64,000 nt of DNA. Origin: Paralysiella testudinis. GTDB lineage: Bacteria > Pseudomonadota > Gammaproteobacteria > Burkholderiales > Neisseriaceae. The stretch covers positions 2,129,385-2,193,384 of the forward strand of contig NZ_CP069798.1 in the NCBI RefSeq assembly GCF_016894345.1, read 5' to 3'. The notes beneath the pieces were generated by a model. It searched no databases and was not told the origin of the DNA. It saw only the letters and a program-made list of their open reading frames with translations. Below are positions 53,861-62,004 of the stretch, piece by piece. The translations under genes and the position numbers were made by a program. Within the stretch, counting starts at the first letter, position 1; every line of letters starts with the position of its first letter.

Positions 53861-55675
53861 ATGAGCAAACAAATCCGCAACATCGCCATCATCGCCCACG
53901 TCGACCACGGCAAAACCACTTTGGTGGACCAATTATTGCGCCAGTCCGGCACTTTCCGCAGCAATCAACACGTTGACGAGCGCGTGATGGACAGCGGCGA
54001 CATCGAAAAAGAACGCGGCATCACCATTTTGGCCAAAAACACCGCCATCGACTACGAAGGCTACCACATCAACATCGTCGACACACCGGGGCACGCCGAC
54101 TTCGGCGGCGAGGTAGAGCGCGTGTTGGGCATGGTGGATTGCGTGGTGCTGCTGGTGGATGCACAAGAAGGCCCGATGCCGCAAACCCGCTTTGTCACCA
54201 AAAAAGCCTTGGCGCTGGGCTTGCGCCCGATTGTGGTGATCAACAAAATCGACAAACCGAGCGCGCGCCCAAGCTGGGTAATCGACCAAACATTTGAATT
54301 GTTCGACAAACTGGGCGCCACCGACGAACAGCTCGACTTCCCCATTGTCTACGCTTCCGGCCTCTCCGGCTTTGCCAAACTGGAAGAGAGCGACGACAAC
54401 ACCGATATGCGCCCGCTGTTCGACACCATCCTCAAACACACCCCGCCGCCTTCAGGCAGCGTTGATGCGCCGTTGCAGCTGCAAATTTCGCAGCTCGATT
54501 ACGACAGCTACACCGGCCGCCTGGGCATTGGCCGTATTCTGAATGGCCGCATCAAGCCCGGCCAAGTGGTGGCGGTGATGAACCACGAAAAACAAGTGGC
54601 ACAAGGCCGCATCAACCAGCTCTTGGGCTTTAAAGGCCTTGAGCGCGTGCCGCAAGACGAAGCCGAAGCCGGCGAAATCGTGATTATTTCCGGTATCGAC
54701 GACATCGGCATTGGCGTGACCATTTGCGAAAAAGACAACCCGGTGGGCGTGCCCATGCTCAGCGTAGACGAGCCCACCCTCACTATGGACTTTATGGTAA
54801 ACACCAGCCCCTTGGCCGGCACCGAAGGCAAATTCGTTACCAGCCGCCAAATCCGCGAACGCCTGCAAAAAGAACTGCTCACCAATGTGGCCTTGCGCGT
54901 GGAAGACACCGCCGACGCCGATGTGTTCCGCGTGTCCGGCCGTGGCGAATTGCACCTCACTATCTTGTTGGAAAACATGCGCCGCGAAGGCTACGAGCTG
55001 GCCGTGGCCAAACCGCGCGTGGTGTACCGCGACATCAACGGCGAAAAATGCGAGCCGTATGAAAACCTCACTGTGGATGTGCCCGACGACAACCAAGGCG
55101 CGGTGATGGAAGAGCTGGGCCGCCGCCGTGGCGAGCTCACCAATATGGAAAGCGACGGCAATGGCCGCACCCGCTTGGAATACCATATGCCCGCTCGCGG
55201 CCTGATTGGTTTTCAGGGCGAATTTATGACCATGACCCGCGGCACCGGCTTGATGAGCCACGTATTTGACGACTACGCCCCGGTAAAACCCGATATGCCC
55301 GGCCGCCACAACGGCGTCTTGGTGTCGCAAGAACAAGGCGAAGCCGTGGCCTATGCCTTGTGGAACTTGGAAGACCGTGGCCGCATGTTTGTGTCGCCCG
55401 GCGACAAAATCTACGAAGGCATGATTATCGGCATCCACAGCCGCGACAACGACTTGGTAGTGAATCCGCTGAAAGGCAAAAAGCTCACCAACGTGCGCGC
55501 CAGCGGCACCGACGAAGCCGTGCGCCTCACCACGCCCATCAAGCTCACGCTGGAAAGCGCCGTAGAGTTTATCGACGACGACGAATTGGTGGAAATTACT
55601 CCCAAATCCATCCGTCTGCGCAAACGCTATCTGCAAGAGCAAGAACGCCGCCGCCACTTTAAAAAGCTGGATTAA
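53861..55675 (+). CDS. typA: Translational GTPase TypA/BipA
   Basis: A 604-residue ribosome-associated GTPase linked to stress and low-temperature 50S assembly. G1 is [10 protein letters not shown]2 carries RGITI, G3 is DTPGHADF and G4 is NKIDKP. Domains II, III and V and the BipA-specific C terminus follow. The start is the conserved [20 protein letters not shown]; the long open frame upstream is not coding. No strong ribosome site precedes it. It ends 21 bp before a DUS terminator. Confidence 0.97.
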   Translation: MSKQIRNIAIIAHVDHGKTTLVDQLLRQSGTFRSNQHVDERVMDSGDIEKERGITILAKNTAIDYEGYHINIVDTPGHADFGGEVERVLGMVDCVVLLVDAQEGPMPQTRFVTKKALALGLRPIVVINKIDKPSARPSWVIDQTFELFDKLGATDEQLDFPIVYASGLSGFAKLEESDDNTDMRPLFDTILKHTPPPSGSVDAPLQLQISQLDYDSYTGRLGIGRILNGRIKPGQVVAVMNHEKQVAQGRINQLLGFKGLERVPQDEAEAGEIVIISGIDDIGIGVTICEKDNPVGVPMLSVDEPTLTMDFMVNTSPLAGTEGKFVTSRQIRERLQKELLTNVALRVEDTADADVFRVSGRGELHLTILLENMRREGYELAVAKPRVVYRDINGEKCEPYENLTVDVPDDNQGAVMEELGRRRGELTNMESDGNGRTRLEYHMPARGLIGFQGEFMTMTRGTGLMSHVFDDYAPVKPDMPGRHNGVLVSQEQGEAVAYALWNLEDRGRMFVSPGDKIYEGMIIGIHSRDNDLVVNPLKGKKLTNVRASGTDEAVRLTTPIKLTLESAVEFIDDDELVEITPKSIRLRKRYLQEQERRRHFKKLD

Positions 55676-55696
55676 GCACATTGTATGCAGGATAAA

Positions 55697-55723
55697 AGGC
55701 TGCCTGAAAGTTTCAGGCAGCCT
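55697..55723 (+). terminator. Inverted simDUS pair after typA
   Basis: AGGCTGCCTGAA-NNN-TTCAGGCAGCCT followed by TTTAC: a compact hairpin immediately after the gene, the clearest example in the window of DUS used as a terminator. Confidence 0.88.
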
Positions 55724-55935
55724 TTTACAATTGAGATTCCTGCAAAATTCAGTACGTAGGGTGTGTGGCACAATCACGAAACCGGATGTAAGAATCCGAA
55801 CAATATTGACTACCCATCTGGAAACAAGGGGTTCAGTTTTACCAAAGCCAACGCTGCCTAAAAACCAAATCCGCTTGTAAAACACCTCATCAGCCCTATA
55901 TTAGCCAGCGTCCCTTAATCCGAGTATGCTCGACC

Positions 55936-56508
55936 ATGAACACCCGTATTAGCCTGATTATGCTTACCACTTTTGCCCTAGCCGCCTGCGGCGACAACAG
56001 CCAGCAAAAAATGGCGCAGCAAATCGAAGCCCAACAGCAGCAAATTGCCCAACAGCAAGCCCAGTTGCAGGCCATGCAGCAGCAAATACAACAAGACGAC
56101 ACCGTTTACCAGCTGGCACCACAAGCCGTGGCCGACACCATTCCCGCCGAATTTCAGCAGGGCAATAACGGCGAGCCGGTTACCGGCACCGATGGCCAAC
56201 AATATATGTATGATGCCAACACCGGCAGCTGGCTGTTGTATAGCTTAGTGGGTGCCGCCGCCGGTGCCTTTATCGGCAACAGCCTGGCCAACAAATTCCA
56301 GCGCGCTCCGGCAGGCAATGCCGCCGCCCAGCGCGTGCGCACCCAGTATCACCAAGCCCAGCCGCACCGTGGCAACCCCGTGCAAACACCCAACACCTTG
56401 CGCGAGCAGCCCAAAAGCCAAGCCAATAATCCGAATTACCGCCAGATACAAAAAGCCCCCGCCAACCAGCGTGCGCCGGTACGCCGCAACGGCTTTCGCC
56501 GCCGCTGA
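55936..56508 (+). CDS. Putative lipoprotein with glutamine-rich coiled coil
   Basis: A 190-residue protein. It has a signal peptide with the lipobox FALAACGDN. Residues 24-55 form a Gln-rich coiled coil. Next comes a glycine-rich membrane-like segment (LLYSLVGAAAGAFIGNSLANKF, about 100-121) and a basic, Gln/Asn/Pro-rich tail ending RRNGFRRR. It is possibly an envelope-linking protein; the family is not recognised. Cotranscription with the next gene (36 bp away) is likely. Confidence 0.75.
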   Translation: MNTRISLIMLTTFALAACGDNSQQKMAQQIEAQQQQIAQQQAQLQAMQQQIQQDDTVYQLAPQAVADTIPAEFQQGNNGEPVTGTDGQQYMYDANTGSWLLYSLVGAAAGAFIGNSLANKFQRAPAGNAAAQRVRTQYHQAQPHRGNPVQTPNTLREQPKSQANNPNYRQIQKAPANQRAPVRRNGFRRR

Positions 56509-56543
56509 TATTTAGCCACTTTAGCCACTAAGGACACCACACC

Positions 56544-57032
56544 ATGACCGCCATACTGGTTACCCTCGCCCTAATTTTTCTGATTGTCGGTTTACTGGGC
56601 ACCATTCTGCCCGCCATTCCCGGCCTGCCGCTGATGTTTGCCGGTGCCTGGCTGTTGGCCTACACCGGCGACTACCAAATAATCGGCACCCCGGCGCTGA
56701 TTGCACTGGGCATACTGGCGCTGATTGGTTCGGCCATGGATTACGTGGCCGGGCTATTGGGTGCCAAATTCACCGGCGCCAGCAAACAGGCTTTATGGGG
56801 CGCGTTTGTGGGCGGCATTGTTGGCCTGTTTTTTGCCCTGCCCGGCCTGATTTTGGGGCCTTTGGTGGGCGCGGCACTGGGTGAATTCTGGGCGCGCCGC
56901 AGTTTGCTGTCGGCAGGCAAAGTGGGCATTGGCACCTTTATCGGCTTTATTATCGGCGTGGTGGCCAAAGTGGGCTGCGCCTTAGCCATTTTGCTCACCA
57001 TTGCGGCGCTGTTTATTTTTAGCCTGTTTTAA
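56544..57032 (+). CDS. DUF456 membrane protein
   Basis: A 162-residue, very hydrophobic protein with four to five membrane segments and glycine-rich helices (GLPLMFAGAWLLAYTGD; FVGGIVGLFFALPGLILGPLVGAALGE cut to its features). This is the pattern of DUF456 proteins, related to glycine-zipper membrane proteins. AAGGACACC precedes the ATG. The function is unknown. Confidence 0.85.
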   Translation: MTAILVTLALIFLIVGLLGTILPAIPGLPLMFAGAWLLAYTGDYQIIGTPALIALGILALIGSAMDYVAGLLGAKFTGASKQALWGAFVGGIVGLFFALPGLILGPLVGAALGEFWARRSLLSAGKVGIGTFIGFIIGVVAKVGCALAILLTIAALFIFSLF

Positions 57033-57048
57033 AATCAATACCCAAAGC

Positions 57049-57087
57049 AAAACCGCTGCCTTATAGCATGGCAGCGGTTTTGTTTTT
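57049..57087 (+). terminator. Rho-independent terminator after the DUF456 gene
   Basis: AAAACCGCTGCC-N9-GGCAGCGGTTTTGTTTTT: a 12-bp perfect stem and T tract. It starts 17 bp after the stop. Confidence 0.93.
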
Positions 57088-57171
57088 CAGGCAGCCTGAA
57101 GCTTTTGTAAAGCTCTTTTATCGTGATAAGCAATTAGAAATTTTTTAAAGGCTAAACGGTGGCTCAACCTC

Positions 57172-57831
57172 TTACCCTTGGCCGGATACCCACCATACCA
57201 CCGCAGCGGCCACCAGCACCGCCAAAACCAACATCGGCAGCGAAGCAAAGCGCAGGGGTTTGGTTTCGCCTTCCAGATATTTGTAGCCACTGAGCATAGG
57301 ATGAATCAGGTTGATTTTCTTAATCAATTTATAAGACAGCACCGCCAAAATATGCAGCGCAATCAGCCCCAGCAAAAACCAGAAAAAATTCACATGGATG
57401 GTGCGCATCAGGCTGCCGGTATCATCGCTCACCCAGCCGTTCAAATAGCCGGAGTGAGTAAAGGTGTTTTCATCAGCCGCAAACAAGCCGGTAAGCAATT
57501 GCAGGCCGATTGCCGCCAGCAACCCCACCACCATCAAGGCACCCATCGGATTGTGGCCCGGCTGCTCATTTTCACTCATCTGACCGGCCAGATAGCGCTT
57601 GATTTGCGCCGGACCTTGCACAAACTGGCTGAAGCGAGCCGTATCGCTGCCCCATAAACCCCAGCAAATACGAAACACCCATAAGCCTAAAATAAACAAA
57701 CCCACGCGCAAATGCCAAGTTAGCCAATTGCCGCCGGTGTCGGCGCTAAACCACATAAACGGAATCGCCAGCACCAAGCTCCAGTGAAATAAACGCGTGG
57801 GTGCATCCCATACCTTGATTTTTTGCTTCAT
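57172..57831 (-). CDS. Cytochrome b561-type membrane protein
   Basis: A 219-residue cytochrome b561 / hydrogenase-type b subunit. It starts IKVWDAPTRLFHWSLVL, with the conserved His of helix 1, and has four to five membrane helices. Further candidate heme histidines are in TWHLRVGLFILG and LIALHILAVLSYK. It probably carries electrons between quinol and a c-type partner. There is no obvious partner gene nearby. Start 57831 has AAAGAAAGG upstream; the frame is open 18 codons further. Confidence 0.9.
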   Translation of the reverse strand: MKQKIKVWDAPTRLFHWSLVLAIPFMWFSADTGGNWLTWHLRVGLFILGLWVFRICWGLWGSDTARFSQFVQGPAQIKRYLAGQMSENEQPGHNPMGALMVVGLLAAIGLQLLTGLFAADENTFTHSGYLNGWVSDDTGSLMRTIHVNFFWFLLGLIALHILAVLSYKLIKKINLIHPMLSGYKYLEGETKPLRFASLPMLVLAVLVAAAVVWWVSGQG

Positions 57832-57935
57832 GACTTGCCTTTCTTTGATTCTTGGCTGATTCAATGCACCAGCCGCCGTTGGCACAATAATTATTATAAA
57901 ATCGGCCTAAGTTCATTCATTAGGCCGATACCCAG

Positions 57936-58832
57936 ATGCCACCCTATTATAACCCAACCCCCGAGCAACTAAACCACTGGCAACGCCATGCCCGCAGCGC
58001 ATTTCCAGCATTGTGCCGGCCGCGTGCCGCCAACAGCCACAAAGGCAGCCACGGCACCTTAGCGCTGGTGGGCGGCTGTGTGGGCATGAGCGGCGCTTTG
58101 GTGCTGGCAGGCAGCGCAGCGCTGAAAAGCGGCTGCGGCAAAGTGTGGCTGGGCTTTATGCAAACCGCCCTGCCGCTGCCGGTGCTGCCGCAACAGCCGG
58201 AAATCATGCTCGCCACCGCCACCGATTTGGCGCAACGCACCGACATCACCGCCTGCGCAGTGGGCTGCGGCATGGGCACCGGCGCCGCAGCCGCCGCTTG
58301 GCTGGCGGCGCTGTTGGCGCAAGCCGATAAACCGCCGCTGCTGCTGGATGCCGATGCCCTTAATCTGCTCGCCGTTAACCCCGTATGGCAGCATCATTTG
58401 CAACAGCGTCATGGCGATACCCTGCTTACCCCGCACCCGGCGGAAGCGGCACGGCTGCTGCAATGCAGCACCCAAGCGATTGAAGCCAACCGCCCGGCCG
58501 CCGCCCAACAACTGGCCGCCCGTTTCCGCGCCTGGGTGGTGCTGAAAGGCCGCCACACCCTGATTACTTCGCCCAGCGGCCAAATCAGCCAAAACCACAG
58601 CGGCAACCCCGGCTTGGCCACCGCCGGCAGCGGCGATGTGCTTACCGGCATCATCGGCAGCCTGCTGGTGCAAGGCATTCCCACCGCACAAGCCGCCATC
58701 GGCGGCGTATGGCTGCACGGCACCGCTGCGGATTTGTTGGTGGCCGGCGGCTGCGGCCCGATTGGCTTAACCGCCGGCGAACTGGCCGATGCCGCACGCT
58801 GGTTGCGCAATCGGCTGGTGGTGGATACTTAA
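57936..58832 (+). CDS. nnrD: ADP-dependent NAD(P)H-hydrate dehydratase
   Basis: A 298-residue repair enzyme that dehydrates damaged NAD(P)H hydrates (S form) using ADP. It is a ribokinase-like fold (carbohydrate kinase, YjeF C-terminal type): KGSHGTLALVGGCVGMSGAL near the N terminus, LLLDADALNLLA, LTPHPAEAARL, and the active-site GNPGLATAGSGDVLTGIIGSL, containing the catalytic Asp. It lacks the N-terminal epimerase domain (NnrE), which must be separate. Confidence 0.95.
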   Translation: MPPYYNPTPEQLNHWQRHARSAFPALCRPRAANSHKGSHGTLALVGGCVGMSGALVLAGSAALKSGCGKVWLGFMQTALPLPVLPQQPEIMLATATDLAQRTDITACAVGCGMGTGAAAAAWLAALLAQADKPPLLLDADALNLLAVNPVWQHHLQQRHGDTLLTPHPAEAARLLQCSTQAIEANRPAAAQQLAARFRAWVVLKGRHTLITSPSGQISQNHSGNPGLATAGSGDVLTGIIGSLLVQGIPTAQAAIGGVWLHGTAADLLVAGGCGPIGLTAGELADAARWLRNRLVVDT

Positions 58833-58898
58833 GATTTAATCTACTATGGTTTGCAATATCTGATTTTTTAAACGGCACAAACGGCATTTAATTTTATG

Positions 58899-60182
58899 TC
58901 ACTTCATTAAAAAAGATACTTCAATTTCCTTGATAAATAGGCCAATCTCTTTAACAACCTCGGTTACCAAGGCATTGCCCATAAAAAACAGGCGCATTTT
59001 ATCGGAAACGTTTACAAGCAAGCCGTCTTGGTTTTTCTTAATAGCTGTCCAATCATCGGGAAAATCTTGCAAACGTTCTGCTTCAATAGGAGTTAATAGA
59101 CGGTAGCGGTTATTAACCTTTAGCAGGTGTGTGGATCGATTTACCGTTCCTTCTGAAGTCAGTATCGTGCGCCCCGGTAGGTTCAAATCATCATAAGGCG
59201 ACATACCGCCCTCTGTGTAGAGATAAGTATGCCCCTCTGAGGATATGCGTTCAATTTTCTTTGCCCCCCGCAAATAACGGAATTTTTCCAGCTTTTCCTC
59301 ATCCGTCAGAAAGTATTTTTCGGAAATATCTTTTTCATCTTGAATAATGTCGCCCAGTGTGATTGCTTTTCCAGCATAATCGGGCTCGGTATCAACTGAA
59401 TAATATTTGCCGTGCCGCATCACGCCTGTGTTCCATACCGTCCCTGTAAAGTTATCAGATACGTCAACAATATCATCATCAAGCGGATAGCAGACTTGCC
59501 TTCCCCTGTGTGTGAACGGTTTTACGGGGAATTGCGTTGCAAATAAACCTGTGCGGTAGAGATAGTCATCGTATCGGTGTGCTTCAAAAATAGCGTTGTT
59601 GTTTTCAAATTGTCGATCCACTTTTATAGCAAAATCCGTATCGTTACGGTATACAAAAAAGAATACGCGGCGGCGGCGTTGGCTTCTACCATATTCCGCA
59701 GCATTAATCACGCGCCACTCCACGCTGTAGCCCAATCGGTTAAATGCAGAAAGCATAATAGCAAAATCCCGCCCCCGTTGTTTGGACGGGGCTTTAAGCA
59801 AACGATCGACATTTTCAAGAATCAAATACTTGGGATGAATGATGCGGGTAGCTCGGATAATTTCCCAAAAAAGTACTCCTTTTTTGCCTTCTATACCTTG
59901 TTCGTTTTTCTTGCTGCGGGCTACAGAGTAATCTTGACAGGGGAAACCACCAACAATCATATCGGCATCCATCGCCGAGAATTGCTGGTCGGTAATATCC
60001 GAAATATTGATATTGAGGTTTTGGCTTGTAGGAAAACGATAGTTATACACTTCAAAAGCATCTTGGGACTTACGCGATGGTTCCCACTGATTTGCCCATT
60101 TTGTTTGAAATAAATGATTATCGGCCTTTTCCAGCCCAATGCGGAAACCGCCAACACCTGCAAACAGCTCGAGAATTTTCAT
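58899..60182 (-). CDS. DNA C5-cytosine methyltransferase (type II R-M)
   Basis: A 427-residue m5C methyltransferase. Motif I is LELFAGVGGFRIGLE, motif IV GGFPCQDYSVA with catalytic Cys82, motif VI ENVDRLL (123-129), motif VIII QRRRRVFFF (168-176), and motifs IX-X lie in the C terminus (FMGNALVTEVVKEIG). The start at 60182 follows AGGAAAATTC; the frame reaches back seven more codons. The gene is AT-richer than its neighbours. It is divergent from the nuclease gene (95-bp shared promoter region). Given the partner, GATC methylated on C is the most likely target, inferred. Confidence 0.93.
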   Translation of the reverse strand: MKILELFAGVGGFRIGLEKADNHLFQTKWANQWEPSRKSQDAFEVYNYRFPTSQNLNINISDITDQQFSAMDADMIVGGFPCQDYSVARSKKNEQGIEGKKGVLFWEIIRATRIIHPKYLILENVDRLLKAPSKQRGRDFAIMLSAFNRLGYSVEWRVINAAEYGRSQRRRRVFFFVYRNDTDFAIKVDRQFENNNAIFEAHRYDDYLYRTGLFATQFPVKPFTHRGRQVCYPLDDDIVDVSDNFTGTVWNTGVMRHGKYYSVDTEPDYAGKAITLGDIIQDEKDISEKYFLTDEEKLEKFRYLRGAKKIERISSEGHTYLYTEGGMSPYDDLNLPGRTILTSEGTVNRSTHLLKVNNRYRLLTPIEAERLQDFPDDWTAIKKNQDGLLVNVSDKMRLFFMGNALVTEVVKEIGLFIKEIEVSFLMK

Positions 60183-60277
60183 GAATTTTCCTGTATAGCT
60201 CACGGCTTTTATTATATCCTTTTCTTCAATAGCCGATCAAGCTCGGAATCAGAACAGTCACTCATAGGAAAAAATAA

Positions 60278-61759
60278 ATGGCAGGGCATCACTTTACGAA
60301 AAGCGAAATCGATAATATTTTGTTCGCCACTATCGGACAAACCTTAGGTCAAGTTGATAAAAATCATATTTTCGATAAAACACTTCATCAGCCTAAAATC
60401 ACAGGCATTGCGGGAGATGTAATTGAGCAATCGGTATTCGGTTATCCTGCAGACAACAAATCCGAAGCGGATTTATCCGTTGACGGTCAAGCGGTTGAAT
60501 TAAAAACAACAGGTTTAAAACGGGTTAGCTCAAGAGATAAATCAGGGCATAAACTGGAGGCCAAAGAACCGATGAGCATCACTGCTGTATCTCCTGGTTC
60601 AATCATCCGCGAGCATGATTTTTATGAATCTCAGTTATGGCATAAACTCGAAAATTTATTGATTATCTACTATCTTTATGACTCCGCCACAACAGTAACA
60701 TCTGCCGAATATGCCCATTTCCCAATTCAAGGCTATCATTTTCATCAATTTAGTGCAGATGACCAGAAGATTATTGAAAACGATTGGAATATTATTAGAA
60801 ATTTTATTGTGTTTGTCGCTGCCAACGGTTTGGATAAAGAAGTCGAATTTCCTAAGCTGTCCAAGTTACGAAGCCGTATGGCCTTTCTTGATACCGCCCC
60901 TAAATATCCTCATCCGCCCCGTTTCCGGCTAACTAGATCGGTTGTTACCTCAATAGCCAGAAAACATTTGGGTGAAACATTCGAGCCTTTATTACCACAG
61001 CTTCATTTTTCAACTTTTATGGAGCTGGATACTATTTTGTCGGAGCTTACGCAACAATATCACGGCAAAAGTATTGCAAGCATCGCGCAGGAGATGGGTG
61101 TTGATTTACCGCGAACCACATCGGGGAAAGTTGCCAAGCATGCTTCTTCTATATTGATAGCCAGAATGTTCAGCCAATCGGCAGCCGCTTTGGAAGATAT
61201 AGAATTATTCAATAAATTCGGTATCTGTTATAAAACCATTACCCTAAACCCGCAAGGGTACAGAACAGAAGATACTAAATTTTTAAAAGTTGATTTTCAG
61301 GAATGGACGGATAAAAGCATTGGGTTTGAAGATTCATTTATCTATTCGTTCTTTGCAGAGCAAAAATTCTTATTCGCCATTTTTAAAGAACAAACTAAAA
61401 ACCATAGCTATGAAAATAATATTTTTATCGGTTTTAAACGGATAATGTTTGATGATGATTTTTTGAATGATGAAGTGAAGAAAACTTGGGAACGCGTCCG
61501 AGTGTTGGTTAATGAGAATCTACTGACAAACGACAAACTCTACAATAAAGACGGATATCCGAGAATAAATAAAACAGGTATTCAACAAGAAGCGCTCAAT
61601 CTTCCAAAATCGGGACATTACGCATTATTTTTAAGAGGATCGGGCAGCGATTCAACCAAGAAACCCGAACAAGTAAACGGAATACAAATGTATTACCAGT
61701 ATTTTTGGCTACAAGGCCGCTATTTGGTCAATATGTTGGCAAAGTTTGATTTTTTATAG
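60278..61759 (+). CDS. Type II restriction endonuclease, Sau3AI/MutH-like
   Basis: A 493-residue nuclease. The N-terminal MutH/Sau3AI catalytic domain has Glu50 (GDVIEQ), Asp65 and the ExK pair Glu74/Lys76 (ADLSVDGQAVELKTTGLK in context), the E-D-ExK pattern of this fold. A C-terminal MutH-like second half (from about 250) repeats a related fold, as in Sau3AI, where it is an allosteric DNA-binding domain. Length equals Sau3AI (489). Sau3AI-like enzymes cut before GATC. AT-rich composition and the divergent methyltransferase mark an acquired R-M unit. GGAAAAAATAA is upstream of the ATG. Confidence 0.9.
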   Translation: MAGHHFTKSEIDNILFATIGQTLGQVDKNHIFDKTLHQPKITGIAGDVIEQSVFGYPADNKSEADLSVDGQAVELKTTGLKRVSSRDKSGHKLEAKEPMSITAVSPGSIIREHDFYESQLWHKLENLLIIYYLYDSATTVTSAEYAHFPIQGYHFHQFSADDQKIIENDWNIIRNFIVFVAANGLDKEVEFPKLSKLRSRMAFLDTAPKYPHPPRFRLTRSVVTSIARKHLGETFEPLLPQLHFSTFMELDTILSELTQQYHGKSIASIAQEMGVDLPRTTSGKVAKHASSILIARMFSQSAAALEDIELFNKFGICYKTITLNPQGYRTEDTKFLKVDFQEWTDKSIGFEDSFIYSFFAEQKFLFAIFKEQTKNHSYENNIFIGFKRIMFDDDFLNDEVKKTWERVRVLVNENLLTNDKLYNKDGYPRINKTGIQQEALNLPKSGHYALFLRGSGSDSTKKPEQVNGIQMYYQYFWLQGRYLVNMLAKFDFL

Positions 61760-62004
61760 CAAGTATATAGTGCGTCCTGAGCACTATTTCACCGCAATGC
61801 CGAGCATACCCTACTTTCGGACAATAATATCTTCCTCAGAAATATCTTTCTCAGATAACGATAAAAAGATGAATATGACCAAGCGGCTACGCGCTGGACG
61901 TAGCCGTATTTTCGCGAGTTGATATGAATGTGGTCGGTATGGGGTTTAAATCGTTTTGAATGCAAATTTCGCGTTTCTAATTCGGTATAAGAATAATCGC
62001 GCCC
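61760..62004. other. AT-rich gap between the restriction gene and polA
   Basis: 245 bp with no gene. It contains a possible hairpin (GCGGCTACGCG.. CGTAGCCG near 61883-61907) that could terminate the nuclease transcript. It marks the right border of the AT-rich restriction-modification island. Confidence 0.5.
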
